From RPQJ01 sp963696545 (GTDB lineage: Bacteria > Pseudomonadota > Gammaproteobacteria > Steroidobacterales > Steroidobacteraceae), in the NCBI GenBank assembly GCA_963696545.1, contig CAVOKQ010000008.1, positions 1 to 64,000 of the forward strand: DNA of 64,000 nucleotides, read 5' to 3'. Shown piece after piece: positions 17,439-29,566 of the stretch; positions within the stretch are counted from its first letter, which is position 1; every line of letters begins with the position of its first letter. The notes under the pieces were generated by a model. It did not search any database. It saw nothing but the letters and a program-made list of their open reading frames with translations, and was not told the DNA's origin. The position numbers and the translations under genes were made by a program.

Positions 17439-18832
17439 AGCCGGATCGCAGCCCAGGCGCGCGAGCGCCACCGCAGGTACAGCGCGAGCGCGAGCAGCAG
17501 CACGTACGCGAGCAACGCGAACCAGCCGCCCACCGCCCCATAACCGAACTGCGGCAGCCCGTCGAACCAGCCCTGGCCCGGTGCGAACGACAACGAGTGC
17601 GCGAGCGGCACGAACACGCCCCACGACAGCCCGAGGAAGATCAATGCCGGCACGCGCACGTCGCCCGCGCCGCGCAGCGCGAAACCCGACGCGAGCTGCA
17701 TGCCGTCGAAAAGCTGGTAGCCCGCGGCGATCCAGAGCAGCACGACCCCGAGCTTCACGACGTCGGCCGCCAGCGGGTCGCCGGACTGCACGAACAGCGG
17801 CATGACCCACGGGCCGGCGAGCGCGAGCAGCACGCCGACCGATCCCATGTAGCCCATCGTCACGCCGATGACGTTGTTACCGAGCTTGCGCGCCCACGCC
17901 GGGTCGCCGGCCCCGATCGCCTGGCCGACCAGCGTCGTGCCGGCGAGCGCGAGGCCCACGCCTGGCAGGTAAGCGATCGAGGTCAGCATCACGACGATCT
18001 GCGTCGTGGCGCCATCCACCTGCCCGAGCCGCACCTGCATCAGCGCAAACAGGGCCATGCCGAACAGGTCCGCCGCATACATCGCGCCCATCGGCAGGCC
18101 CAGCTTGAACTCGCGCCAGAGGTTCGCGGCATCCGGGCGCCACGTCAGGTGCGTGCGGTACGTGCGCCGCAGGTCCGTGCGGACGAAGACGACGAGTGCG
18201 AACAGCAGGCCGAGTCCCATGCTGGCGTTCGTCGCCCACGCGGAGCCCGCGATACCCCAGCCGAACTCGAAGATGAACAACTGGTTCAGCATCGCGTTCA
18301 CGATGCCGACGATCAACGTGGTCATCACGGTCACGCCGGGACGCGAGATGCCGTTGAAGAAGCCGAGGATCGCCCACAGCGCGACGCCGAGCGGAGCGCC
18401 GAGCATGCGGGGCGCCCAGAATTCGAGCGCCGCCCGATGCACGTCCGGGTCGAGCCCGAAGGGCGACAGCAGCAGGTCGCCGTACCGACTGAGCGCGGCG
18501 AACAGGGGCAGCGTCGCTATCGCTCCCCACAGCCCGACCCAGGTTGCGTGACCCGCGCGCCAACGGCGCCCGCTGCCTTCGTATTGCGCTACGAACGTCT
18601 GCACGCCGAGGCCGATCCCCCCCAGCAGCATCACGAAGAAGAACACGAGCCAGAAGATCGCCGCCATGCCGGCCATCGCGGTCGTCGAGATGTGCCCGAC
18701 GAACCATGTATCGGTGAGGTTGATCACCGCCTGCAGGCTGCTGTTCACCATCAGCGGCAGCGCCAGCGCGGCCACGACGCGGTAGTCGACGCGCGCGAGG
18801 CCATCGCTGCCGATGCGTTGCGCCGGCAGCAT
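17435..18832 (-). CDS. MATE-family multidrug efflux transporter
   Basis: 465 residues with about 12 membrane helices and two MatE halves. Family cues are ALPLMVNSSLQAVINLTDTWFVGH at the start of the first half and LGLPMGAMYAADLFGMALFA at the start of the second. It exports cationic drugs or metabolites using a Na+ or H+ gradient. The ATG shares one base with the stop of the upstream dedA gene (TGATG), so the two form a coupled pair. Its frame is open further upstream only as an artefact over dedA. Confidence 0.93.
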   Translation of the reverse strand: MLPAQRIGSDGLARVDYRVVAALALPLMVNSSLQAVINLTDTWFVGHISTTAMAGMAAIFWLVFFFVMLLGGIGLGVQTFVAQYEGSGRRWRAGHATWVGLWGAIATLPLFAALSRYGDLLLSPFGLDPDVHRAALEFWAPRMLGAPLGVALWAILGFFNGISRPGVTVMTTLIVGIVNAMLNQLFIFEFGWGIAGSAWATNASMGLGLLFALVVFVRTDLRRTYRTHLTWRPDAANLWREFKLGLPMGAMYAADLFGMALFALMQVRLGQVDGATTQIVVMLTSIAYLPGVGLALAGTTLVGQAIGAGDPAWARKLGNNVIGVTMGYMGSVGVLLALAGPWVMPLFVQSGDPLAADVVKLGVVLLWIAAGYQLFDGMQLASGFALRGAGDVRVPALIFLGLSWGVFVPLAHSLSFAPGQGWFDGLPQFGYGAVGGWFALLAYVLLLALALYLRWRSRAWAAIRL

Positions 18833-19449
18833 CAGCGCCGCATGTGTCGGTGCACGAAGAAGTAGTACAGGCCCCACAGGAACAGCATCAGCCCGCCGCC
18901 CCAGAGCGTGATGCTGTGCAGGCTGCCCTGCAGCAATTGCTGGTCGCGACCGGCCGTGACGCCGAGCCACACGAGCACGCTGCACCAGAGCGCCGAGCCG
19001 AGCGCCGTCGCCAGCGAGAACTTCCAGTAGTTCAGGCGGACCACGCCGGCCGGAATGCCGATCAGGTGGCGGATCACCGGCAGGATCCGCGAGATGAACA
19101 CGCCCATCGTGCCGAAGTGGGCAGCCCAGGCCTCCGCACGCTCGATCTTGTCCGGCGTGATCAGGATGTATTTGCCGTAACGCATCAGGAGCGGCCGCCC
19201 GAGCAGTCGCGACAGCCAGTACATCACGCTCGCGCCGACCCACGAACCGATCGTGCCCGCGATCACGATACCCGGGTACGTGAACGTGCCCTTCGCCTGC
19301 GCCAGGTATGCAGCCGGCGGGATCACGAACTCGCTCGGCAGCGGGATGATCGAGCTCTCCATCGCCATCAGCAGGCCGATCAGCAGGTAGCCGCCCTGGT
19401 CGAGCTTGTCGAAGTACCAGGTGAGCAGCGGGGCAAGCAGATCGTGCAT
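18832..19449 (-). CDS. DedA-family inner-membrane protein
   Basis: 205 residues with the DedA/SNARE-associated signature: ESSIIPLPSEFVIPPAAYLA near the N-terminus, then GSWVGASVMYWLSRLLGRPLL, and FISRILPVIRHLIGIPAG with the conserved arginines. DedA proteins act in lipid flipping (undecaprenyl phosphate or phosphatidylethanolamine) and membrane homeostasis. It is coupled by a 1-base overlap to the MATE gene. It is divergent from the MscS-type gene, with about 160 bp between them. Confidence 0.93.
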   Translation of the reverse strand: MHDLLAPLLTWYFDKLDQGGYLLIGLLMAMESSIIPLPSEFVIPPAAYLAQAKGTFTYPGIVIAGTIGSWVGASVMYWLSRLLGRPLLMRYGKYILITPDKIERAEAWAAHFGTMGVFISRILPVIRHLIGIPAGVVRLNYWKFSLATALGSALWCSVLVWLGVTAGRDQQLLQGSLHSITLWGGGLMLFLWGLYYFFVHRHMRR

Positions 19450-19608
19450 GGCGGGTCATCCGTGCGGCGGCCGGCCGGCGGGTCGTCGGCTGCGGCACCA
19501 AGGGGCGGCATTCTGCCAGATCACGGGGTCCGCCCATGGGTCCGCGGTGGGCCGGCCGGCCGTCTGGTGCGACAATGCCCGCCGGTTCGACCGCCTGGAT
19601 GGATCCTG

Positions 19609-22086
19609 ATGCCTCGTTTCTCTCGTGAACTGCTGCGGCTCGCGTTTGCGGTCGCGCCGTTGTTCTGGACCAGCGCCTCCGTTGCCGCCGCAACCACGCC
19701 GCCGGCCGACAAGGCACCGGCGCCGGCCGCGGCCCCGGCCATCGAGGCGATCGCCCCGGGCGACATCCCGATGCGCGCGGATACCGATGAACGATTCGTG
19801 CAGGAAGTCATGGACCGCGCCCGGCAGCCCGATCCGGCGCAGAAGCTGGCTGCACCGCTGGAGTCGATGGCCATCGGCATCCAGAAGCTGTCGCAGACCT
19901 TCAAGAGGGACGAGCTGCAGTCGCTGCCCGCGATACGCCTCGAGAGCCTCGAGCGGCACTGGATTTTCTACGACAAGCAGGTTGCCGACTGGCGGGCGAA
20001 TCTGCAGCGGGTCACAGCGAAGTATTCGGACGACGCTGCGGAACTGGCGAAACGCCGCGCGGCGTGGGAGGCCACTCGCGCCGCGGCAGTGACCAACAGC
20101 CTCGCGCCTGCGCTGGCCGAACGTGTCGATGCGACGCTCGCGGAGATCGGAGCGGCCGAAAAGGCCGTGTCCGTTCCGCTGGACAACCTGCTCAGGCTTG
20201 CGAGGCGCGGCAACGCGGTCCAGCAGGCCGTCGCCTCCGGCGAGAAGGGCGTGGATGCGGCGATCAAGTACTTCGACCGACGCCTGTTGATGATCGACGC
20301 TCCGCCATTGTGGAAAGCCTGGCAGGACCGCACGCTGTCCGAGGGCGGCTTCGAGACGATGAAGGTCGGGCTCGAGATCGAGAGCGACTTCCTCGCGGAG
20401 TACAACGCCCGCTACCAGGCGAAGCAGGGGCTGATCAATCTCGGCGCATTGCTGCTGCTGCCGCTGCTGATCTGGCTCAGCTACCGCAGCCGCAGGCTCG
20501 TGTCGGATGACGCCGATCTCAAGGCGTCCGTACAGGTGCTGTTGCGCCCGATCTCGTCCTGGCTCGTGGTGGTACTGGTCGGGCTGCTGTTCCTAGAGCC
20601 CGATGCACCGATCATCCGGCACGAGACGGCGCTGCTGCTCGCGCTGATCCCGGTGCTGCGCCTGCTGCCGCGCCAGGTGTACGCCGCGCTCGGGCCGTGG
20701 CCCTACATCGTGACCGCGCTGTACGTCGTCGACGAACTCGGGTTCCTGCTGGTCGGGGAACCCGTGCTGCACCGGCTGCACCAGTTCGCGGTCGGTGCAC
20801 TCACGCTCGGCGCGCTGCTGTGGCTGCTGCTGCGGCGCGGTGTGTCCTCGCCCACGACGAACCACGTCACCCATTCGAAGTTGATCCGTGCGTTCGCGTG
20901 GCTCGCAGTCGCCGCGCTTGCGGTGGCACTGATCGCCAATCTCGTCGGCAACGTGTCGCTCGCGGAGATGCTGACCAGCGGCGTGCTCGACAGCGCCTAC
21001 GTCGCACTCGCGCTGTACGCCGGCGCGTCGGTGCTGAGCGCGATCCTCAAGATTACGCTCGCCCGGCGCAGCCTGACCCGGTTCCGCGTGGTGACCCAGC
21101 ACGCAGGGCCGCTGCTGAAGAGCACGGGTCGGCTGATCAACGTCGGTGCAGCGATTGCCTGGGTAATCATCGTGTTGAACGAGTTCCGCATCTACCGGCC
21201 GATCCGCGACGGCGTGACCGCGCTGCTGGTCCACCCGCTGCGATTCGGCAAGATCTCGCTCACGCTCGGCGGCGTGCTGCTGTTCGTCTTCTCGGTCTGG
21301 CTGGCGCTGTGGGCCGCGAAGACGGTGCGCTTCATCCTGCGCGACGAGGTGCTGCCCAAGATGTCGCTGCCCCGGGGCGTCGACAACAGCATTTCCTCGC
21401 TCACGTACTACGCGATGGTCATCTTCGGGATCTTCGTGGCTCTCGCCGCTGCGGGCTTCGAAGTGAGCCAGCTCGCCTTCGTCATCGGTGCGCTCGGCGT
21501 CGGCATCGGTCTCGGCCTGCAGGACGTCGTGAGGAACTTCGTTTCCGGCCTGATCCTGATGTTCGAGCGGCCGATCCAGCCGGGCGACGTCGTTGAGATC
21601 AGCGGAACCTCGGGCAAGGTCCGGGACATCGGCATGCGCGCGACGACGCTCAGCACGTTCGAGGGCGCCGACGTGGTCGTGCCGAACGGCATGCTGCTCA
21701 GCGAGAAGCTGATCAACTGGACGCTGAGCGACATGGACCGGCGCATCGACGTCAATGTCGGCGTGGCCTATGGCACGGACCCGCGCAAGGCGATGGCGCT
21801 GCTGATGGATGTCACCAGGGCGACGCCCGGCATCGCGACCGAACCCGAGCCCACTATCCTGTTCTCCGGCTTCGGGGCGAACTCGCTCGACTTCGGGATC
21901 CGGGCGTGGACGAACAACTTCGGCGACTGGGTCAAGATCCGCAGCGACCTCACGGTGCGCGTGCACGACGCGCTGAAGCAGGCCGGCATCGAGATTCCGT
22001 TCCCGCAGCACGACCTGCACCTGCGCAGCGTATCGCCGGAGGTGAAGGCAGGGCTTGCGGACCTGGTGCCGCGCAAAGAGGGCTGA
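19609..22086 (+). CDS. Large MscS-type mechanosensitive channel with periplasmic domain
   Basis: 825 residues. It has a signal peptide (RELLRLAFAVAPLFWTSASVAA), then about 250 residues of helical periplasmic region (residues 50-280, including RVTAKYSDDAAELAKRRAAW). About ten membrane helices follow. The MscS core has the pore helix AFVIGALGVGIGLGLQDVVRNFVSG and the beta domain FERPIQPGDVVEISG. The architecture recalls MscK/YbiO-like channels that relieve osmotic down-shock. The ATG at 19609 is preceded only by GGAT. The next gene overlaps its stop by one base. Confidence 0.92.
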   Translation: MPRFSRELLRLAFAVAPLFWTSASVAAATTPPADKAPAPAAAPAIEAIAPGDIPMRADTDERFVQEVMDRARQPDPAQKLAAPLESMAIGIQKLSQTFKRDELQSLPAIRLESLERHWIFYDKQVADWRANLQRVTAKYSDDAAELAKRRAAWEATRAAAVTNSLAPALAERVDATLAEIGAAEKAVSVPLDNLLRLARRGNAVQQAVASGEKGVDAAIKYFDRRLLMIDAPPLWKAWQDRTLSEGGFETMKVGLEIESDFLAEYNARYQAKQGLINLGALLLLPLLIWLSYRSRRLVSDDADLKASVQVLLRPISSWLVVVLVGLLFLEPDAPIIRHETALLLALIPVLRLLPRQVYAALGPWPYIVTALYVVDELGFLLVGEPVLHRLHQFAVGALTLGALLWLLLRRGVSSPTTNHVTHSKLIRAFAWLAVAALAVALIANLVGNVSLAEMLTSGVLDSAYVALALYAGASVLSAILKITLARRSLTRFRVVTQHAGPLLKSTGRLINVGAAIAWVIIVLNEFRIYRPIRDGVTALLVHPLRFGKISLTLGGVLLFVFSVWLALWAAKTVRFILRDEVLPKMSLPRGVDNSISSLTYYAMVIFGIFVALAAAGFEVSQLAFVIGALGVGIGLGLQDVVRNFVSGLILMFERPIQPGDVVEISGTSGKVRDIGMRATTLSTFEGADVVVPNGMLLSEKLINWTLSDMDRRIDVNVGVAYGTDPRKAMALLMDVTRATPGIATEPEPTILFSGFGANSLDFGIRAWTNNFGDWVKIRSDLTVRVHDALKQAGIEIPFPQHDLHLRSVSPEVKAGLADLVPRKEG

Positions 22087-22766
22087 TGCTGGTCGAAGCG
22101 GAGTTGCTGGTCGCCGGCGTCCGGATCGTCACCGGCGTACTCGCGGCGGTCACGCTTGGCCTCGCCGTGATCAGCGCGCCGTGGAGGGTCTGGCTCGACG
22201 ACCGCGAGCGCCAGTGGGTCTGGCTGCTCAGTCTCGCAATGCTGGTGGGCGTGTGGTCGATGAGAGCAGGCATCACGCCAGGGCTGTCGGTGCGGTTCCT
22301 GCTCGTTACGTCGCTGACGCTGATGCACGGCTGGCAGCTGGCCGTGATCGGCGCCGCGCTGGTGCTCGGCGTGCTGAGCTTCACGGGACAGGCGGACTGG
22401 AGCAGCTTCGGCGCCAACCTCCTCTGCATGGCAATCGTGCCGGCATTCGTCACGGCGTGGCTGCACGAGTTCGTACACTCCCGCCTGCCGCACAACTACT
22501 TCATCTACTTCTTCGTCACTGCTTTCCTGGGTGCGGCGATCGCCTACAACCTCGCAGGACTCGTGCGCATCGCATTGCTTGCACTGAGCGGTTCGCTGGA
22601 GGCTGCGCACGCCGGTCCCGAGTACTTCGCGATCCTGCCGTTCATGAGCTTCGGCGAGGCGTTCGTGAACGGCATGGTGATGGCGATGGCCGTGGTCTAC
22701 CGGCCGCGGTGGGTAATGAGCTTCGACGACCGGCTTTATCTGCGGAAGAGAGCTGAAAGTGATTAG
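22086..22766 (+). CDS. Solitary CbiM-like ECF transporter permease family protein
   Basis: A 226-residue membrane protein of about seven helices in the CbiM/NikM family. It keeps the MSFGEAFVNGMVMA C-terminal signature. It lacks the N-terminal Met-His pair that binds Ni/Co in true CbiM; here the start is MLVEAELL. There is no CbiN, CbiO or CbiQ gene nearby. A similar stand-alone group exists in pseudomonads. It is coupled to the MscS-type gene by TGATG, so a role linked to that channel or to membrane stress is possible. The substrate is unknown. Confidence 0.8.
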   Translation: MLVEAELLVAGVRIVTGVLAAVTLGLAVISAPWRVWLDDRERQWVWLLSLAMLVGVWSMRAGITPGLSVRFLLVTSLTLMHGWQLAVIGAALVLGVLSFTGQADWSSFGANLLCMAIVPAFVTAWLHEFVHSRLPHNYFIYFFVTAFLGAAIAYNLAGLVRIALLALSGSLEAAHAGPEYFAILPFMSFGEAFVNGMVMAMAVVYRPRWVMSFDDRLYLRKRAESD

Positions 22767-22807
22767 CGGATAGCGGGAATCGGAATCGTCCCACCGCTTC
22801 GCCGGGC

Positions 22808-24157
22808 CTACCGCAGAGTGTTCTTGTAGACCTTGCCGTCCTTCATGATCACGACGAAGTTCTTCGCTGGATCGCCGATCAGGTCGAGGTTCGCAATCGG
22901 GTCGCCATCGACGAGCAGCAGGTCCGCCAGCGCGCCGTTCTCTACGACCCCGAGCTTGCCCGGGTAGGGATTGCGCGGGCCCGACAGCGCCAGCAACTGC
23001 GCGTTGTCGTGCGTCACCATCTTCAGAACCTCGGCCGGGGTGAACCACCGCTTGAGCTTCAGGATGTCCGCGGTCTGCTTCGCGTTCTGCCGCGGGTCGA
23101 ACAGGAAATCGGTGCCCCACGCGAGCTTCACACCGTACTTCTTTGCCCACACATAGGCGTCGTTGGTGCCGTCGATCACCTGCGCCTTCTTCAGCCGCGT
23201 CGACTCGGGCGCGGTTGGCGGCGCCGGGTCGAGCACCTGCAGGCTGAGCCAGATGCCCTTGTCGGCCAGCAGCTTCATCGTCTCCTCGTCGAGCAGCTGG
23301 CCGTGCTCGATGCACAGCACGCCCGCTTCGACGGCGCGGCGCACGGCGCGCGGCGTATACGCGTGCACCGTGACGTAGGTGTTCCAGTCGCTGGCGGCCT
23401 CGACCGCGGCCTTCATCTCATCGAGCGTGTACTGCGTGACGTCGAGCGGGTCGTAGGCCGACGCGGCACCGCCGCCCGCCATCACCTTGATCTGCGTCGC
23501 GCCGGCGCGCAGGTTCTCGCGCGTCGCCGTCAGCACCTCGTCGCGGCCGTCGGCGATGTAGTTCGCGCCCAGCTGCTCGCCCTTCGACACCTCGCCGAAG
23601 AACCGGCGCGAGCGCTCCTGCGGCAGGCGTGAGTCGCCGTGCCCGGAGGTCTGCGAGATCATCGCCCCGCTCGCGTAAATTCGGGGCCCGGGCAGATCGC
23701 CTTTGTCGATGGCCGGTTTCGCCGTCAGCATCGGGCCACCCATGTCGCGCACGGACGTGAAGCCGCGCAGCAGCATGTCGCGGGCTTCCGCCGTGGCTCG
23801 GGCCTGCAGCACCTCCGCCGTGGTCGCCGGGCTCAGCAGATCGGCCTGGCCCGTGGTACTGAGCGCGATGTGCACGTGGTTGTCGATCAGGCCCGGCATC
23901 AGCGTGCGCCCGCCGCCCTGGATCCGCGCGAGCGGCGAGCCTGCCGGCGGCCCGATCGTCTCCGTGGAAATCGACTGGATGACGTTGCCCACAACCAGCA
24001 CGTTCGACGGCGCGGAGAGGCGCGCAGACGTGCCGTCGAAGATGCGCACGTTCTCAAACAGCACCGCTGGTGGCGGTTGAGCCGGTGCCGAGGCCGCAGC
24101 GGCGATCAATGGCAGCGACGCTGCAACGATGCCGGCAAGGGCATTTCGAAAACGCAT
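22808..24157 (-). CDS. Exported metal-dependent amidohydrolase
   Basis: 449 residues, signal peptide then amidohydrolase fold. The metal ligands are visible in order: HVH in IDNHVHIAL, the bridging Lys in IKVMAGGG, His in VTVHAY, His in CIEHGQ, and Asp in WGTDF. The composite N- and C-terminal beta-sandwich (VLFENVRIFDG; GALADLLLVDGDPI) is typical of the imidazolonepropionase/prolidase-like group. Those enzymes hydrolyse Xaa-Pro dipeptides, organophosphates or cyclic amides, so the substrate is open. ATG 24157 follows AGGGGA. It is convergent with the CbiM-like gene. Confidence 0.93.
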   Translation of the reverse strand: MRFRNALAGIVAASLPLIAAAASAPAQPPPAVLFENVRIFDGTSARLSAPSNVLVVGNVIQSISTETIGPPAGSPLARIQGGGRTLMPGLIDNHVHIALSTTGQADLLSPATTAEVLQARATAEARDMLLRGFTSVRDMGGPMLTAKPAIDKGDLPGPRIYASGAMISQTSGHGDSRLPQERSRRFFGEVSKGEQLGANYIADGRDEVLTATRENLRAGATQIKVMAGGGAASAYDPLDVTQYTLDEMKAAVEAASDWNTYVTVHAYTPRAVRRAVEAGVLCIEHGQLLDEETMKLLADKGIWLSLQVLDPAPPTAPESTRLKKAQVIDGTNDAYVWAKKYGVKLAWGTDFLFDPRQNAKQTADILKLKRWFTPAEVLKMVTHDNAQLLALSGPRNPYPGKLGVVENGALADLLLVDGDPIANLDLIGDPAKNFVVIMKDGKVYKNTLR

Positions 24158-24286
24158 CGCGACGTCCCCTGGAAGTGGACGCGGAGTCTCGCATGCCCGG
24201 CACGGGCAGCGCGAGGTGGAACCCAATGCTCCGCCCTGGCAGCCCAGCCGCAGTTGAGCCGCGGCCGCGCCACCCTCTCGCCCTTC

Positions 24287-26674
<2,388 letters not shown>

Positions 26675-26692
26675 CCGTTTACCTCTATCCGT

Positions 26693-27097
26693 TCAACGCC
26701 GGGCCAGCAGAAGCTGCAGGCAGCCATTCGTAAATTCCTGGGCCGTGAGCTCCCAGGTACCCGCAGGCAGTGCGAGACGCCGCTCGAAGCGGCCGTAAGG
26801 GATCTCGAGCCGGTGGATCGGCGCGCTGCTCCAGTGGCCCGGCAGCCTTCGCTCACCGCGGACGATCAGCTCGCCCGGGGCGAAGACCAGTTCCACGCGC
26901 TCGCTCGGCACGCCGGGCAGCGCCACCTCGATCAGGATCTCGTCGCCGCGCGAGTAGACGTCCACCGGCGGCTCCCACCGCGGACGCTGCTCGCCCACGG
27001 CCAGCCTGAAGAACTGCCGCTGCATGCGCTCGGCCCGCTCGAGCAGGTCGACCGCCTCGGCCCACATCAGCGGGCCCTGGTTTCGTCGGTGCGCCAT
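26693..27097 (-). CDS. Hsp20/alpha-crystallin small heat-shock protein
   Basis: 134 residues with an alpha-crystallin domain (PPVDVYSRGDEILIEVALPG, ELIVRGERRLPG, YGRFERRLALP). It is an ATP-independent holdase for unfolding proteins. The C-terminal I-x-I tail motif is replaced by LQLLLARR, so oligomer assembly may differ. I chose ATG 27097 behind GGTGGA; a TTG seven codons upstream also lies in frame. It is the first gene of an hsp20-lon pair. No convincing sigma-32 promoter could be read upstream. Confidence 0.9.
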   Translation of the reverse strand: MAHRRNQGPLMWAEAVDLLERAERMQRQFFRLAVGEQRPRWEPPVDVYSRGDEILIEVALPGVPSERVELVFAPGELIVRGERRLPGHWSSAPIHRLEIPYGRFERRLALPAGTWELTAQEFTNGCLQLLLARR

Positions 27098-27310
27098 TGA
27101 TCCACCGTGCTTGTCCAATGTCCCGGGACTTGGGGGCGACCGGGGTCGGACTCAATGCCGGCGCCGAGATAAGGGACGGGATGTACCCCCATCGGCCCGC
27201 AACTGGCGCTTCCAAAGACCATGCCTGGCTCCAGCGATTAGTCAGTGAAATTTGACACCGAGACCCATCAGGGGCGAAATTCCGCCATTCCGTTCAACCA
27301 GGCTTTCCGA

Positions 27311-27940
27311 ATGCCGCGCACGCCAGACACCCGTTCCGAGCGCTTCGGCGTCGAGTTCTACCGCCGGCACTACCTCGACCGGCGCACGCGGGTCGTAACC
27401 CGTGCCGAGATGAAGCGCCGCGCGGACCTGGTGGCGGCGTTCGTTCGCTGCGGCGAGTTGCGCGTGCGCTCGATCCTCGATGTCGGCTGTGGCCTCGGGC
27501 TGATGCGTGATCAGTTGCTCCGTCACTTTCCAAGCGCCCGGTATACCGGCCTCGAAGTGAGCCAGTACCTGTGCGAGCGCCACGGCTGGACGCAAGGCTC
27601 GGCCGCGACTTTCGACCCGGGGCGTTCGTTCGACCTCGTCATCTGCTACGACGTGCTGCAGTACCTGGACGCCCGCGAGGCCGCGGCGGCAATCCGCAAC
27701 CTCGGTCGCCTCTGTCGCGGGGTCCTGCACTTCGGGGTGCTGACGCAGGAGGACTGGGACCTGTACTGCGAACAGAGCAACACCGACCGCAACGTGAACA
27801 TGCGGCCCGGAGCGTGGTACCGGAGGCGGCTGGCGCCCGCGTTCATCAATGCCGGTTCGGGCATGTTCGTGCGCCGCGGCGCGCCCGTGCACCTGTGGGA
27901 GCTCGACCGGGTCGAGCCGCTGCGTTCGCGGCCCGGCTAG
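27311..27940 (+). CDS. Class I SAM-dependent methyltransferase
   Basis: About 209 residues with a Rossmann-like methyltransferase fold: motif I ILDVGCGLGLM, motif II YTGLEVS, and the motif IV equivalent FDLVICYDVLQYL. The tail YRRRLAPAFINAGSGMFVRRG is basic. The substrate cannot be told. I favour ATG 27311; a GTG at 27245 would extend the protein by 22 residues with no better ribosome site. It is divergent from hsp20-lon. Confidence 0.85.
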   Translation: MPRTPDTRSERFGVEFYRRHYLDRRTRVVTRAEMKRRADLVAAFVRCGELRVRSILDVGCGLGLMRDQLLRHFPSARYTGLEVSQYLCERHGWTQGSAATFDPGRSFDLVICYDVLQYLDAREAAAAIRNLGRLCRGVLHFGVLTQEDWDLYCEQSNTDRNVNMRPGAWYRRRLAPAFINAGSGMFVRRGAPVHLWELDRVEPLRSRPG

Positions 27941-28034
27941 GCATAACTGCGGGCTTGACCTTCGCACGACGCAATTGCTGCGCTGCGGTGCAAGGCGGAT
28001 ACAGGCGGGACAGCATTTCCACGGAGGGCTGTCC

Positions 28035-29066
28035 ATGAAGCTGCGATCCCTGTTGCTTGGCGGCTTCGCCGCCGTTCTCGCCAGCGGTGCATCGACCGCG
28101 CAAACGTGGGAGACGCTACCGACGGTTGCTCCCGCCCCCGCCGATAACCCGACCACCGCGGCGCGCGTCGAGCTCGGCAAGATGCTCTACAACGATCCGC
28201 GCTTCTCGGAGACAGGCACGATCGCGTGCGCTTCGTGCCACAACCTGATGGAAGGCGGTGACGACCATCGGCCGACCAGCATCGGCGTGCATGGCGTAAA
28301 GGGCGGCCGCAACGCGCCCACCGTATTCAACGCGGCATTCCTCTCGGCGCAGTTCTGGGATGGGCGCGCTCCGACGCTCGAGGCGCAGGCCAAGGGCCCG
28401 ATCGTGAATCCGGTCGAGATGGGCATGAAGGACCTCACCTCCGCGATCGATCGCATCAAGTCGATCCCGGGCTACGTCGCTCCGTTCAAGGCGGCGTTCG
28501 GCGAGGGCGACGTCATCAACATCGACAATGCGGCCAAGGCGATCGCGGCCTACGAGCGCACACAGATCACGCCGGGCAGCCCGTACGACCGGTTCGTCAA
28601 GGGCGACAAGACGGCGCTGACCGCACAGCAGCAGAGCGGCATGAAGGCGTTTGCCGCAACGGGCTGCCAGGCCTGCCACTCGGGCCCGGCCTTCGCGGGT
28701 CCGCCGCTGCCGATCGGCACGCCGTTCCTGCAGAAATTCCCGCTGAACACCGACAACCCGTACGTCGCGAAGTACGACCTGCTTGCCGACAAGGGCCGCT
28801 TCAACTCGACCAAGGACCCCGCGGACGAGTACATGTGGCGGGTGCCGCAGCTCAGGAACCTGGTCTACACGGCGCCGTACCTGCACAACGGCAGCGTGAA
28901 ATCCCTGCCCGAGATGGTCCGCCTGATGGGCAAGGTGCAACTCGGCGTGGACGTCCCGCCGGCCGATGTGGAGAGCATCGCCGCCTTCCTGACCAGCCTG
29001 ACGGGCGAATTCCCGAAGGAGACCATGCCGCGGCTGCCGCCGACGCCCGGCGACCTGCTCAAGTAG
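28035..29066 (+). CDS. Di-haem cytochrome c peroxidase family protein
   Basis: 343 residues with a signal peptide (MKLRSLLLGGFAAVLASGAS). It has two haem c sites, C65ASCH69 (the low-potential peroxidatic haem) and C211QACH215. Conserved features between them are GGRNAPTVFNAAF and FWDGRAPTLEAQA. The family reduces hydrogen peroxide in the periplasm using cytochrome c electrons (CcpA/MauG superfamily). The ending TAPYLHNGSVKSLPEMV is typical. Start ATG 28035 follows GGAGGG. It probably protects against peroxide. Confidence 0.95.
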   Translation: MKLRSLLLGGFAAVLASGASTAQTWETLPTVAPAPADNPTTAARVELGKMLYNDPRFSETGTIACASCHNLMEGGDDHRPTSIGVHGVKGGRNAPTVFNAAFLSAQFWDGRAPTLEAQAKGPIVNPVEMGMKDLTSAIDRIKSIPGYVAPFKAAFGEGDVINIDNAAKAIAAYERTQITPGSPYDRFVKGDKTALTAQQQSGMKAFAATGCQACHSGPAFAGPPLPIGTPFLQKFPLNTDNPYVAKYDLLADKGRFNSTKDPADEYMWRVPQLRNLVYTAPYLHNGSVKSLPEMVRLMGKVQLGVDVPPADVESIAAFLTSLTGEFPKETMPRLPPTPGDLLK

Positions 29067-29146
29067 CGAACTTCGGCAGCGGATCCGCACCGGGGGGCCG
29101 GGGGCTGTACAATGCGCGGCTTCTGAATGGCCCCCCGGTTCTACTG

Positions 29147-29524
29147 ATGCGCCTGTCCCCGATGCGGCTCGTGTTGCCCACAGTGCTGCTCGCCACGCTG
29201 GCGGGCTGCGGCACCACCCAGTCCTGTGGCGGTAACGAGGACTACCTGAAGGCTCAGGAGCGGCCGCGCCTGCAGCTGCCCCCGAGCGTGGTCGCGAGCG
29301 AGCGAGTCGCCCCGATCGTGATCCCGCCGGCGGCTCCGGACGCGCAGAAGCTGGACCCGCAGCCCCGTTGCCTCGACTATCCGCCGCCTTTCTTTGCCAG
29401 CAAGAAGCCACCGCCAGACAAGCTTGCCGCGCCGCCAGTCTCGGGCGCGCCTGGCGTGGCGCCTGCGTCGGCTCCGGCCGAAGCACCGGCACAACCCACC
29501 GAACCGAACGCCGGGAAGCCCTGA
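29147..29524 (+). CDS. Small proline-rich lipoprotein
   Basis: 125 residues. A type II signal sequence ends in the lipobox LAGC (LPTVLLATLAGC), giving a lipid-anchored protein. The motif EDYLKAQERPRLQLPPSV after the Cys resembles the N-terminal tether of BamC/NlpB-type lipoproteins. The rest is low-complexity Pro/Ala with two cysteines and no BamC helix-grip domain. It may be a periplasmic spacer or a remnant. The spacing to glgP is 42 bp, on the same strand. Confidence 0.7.
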   Translation: MRLSPMRLVLPTVLLATLAGCGTTQSCGGNEDYLKAQERPRLQLPPSVVASERVAPIVIPPAAPDAQKLDPQPRCLDYPPPFFASKKPPPDKLAAPPVSGAPGVAPASAPAEAPAQPTEPNAGKP

Positions 29525-29566
29525 TCCGCTCGCGGAACCAAGCCGGCTCCCGCTAGAGTCTCCACC

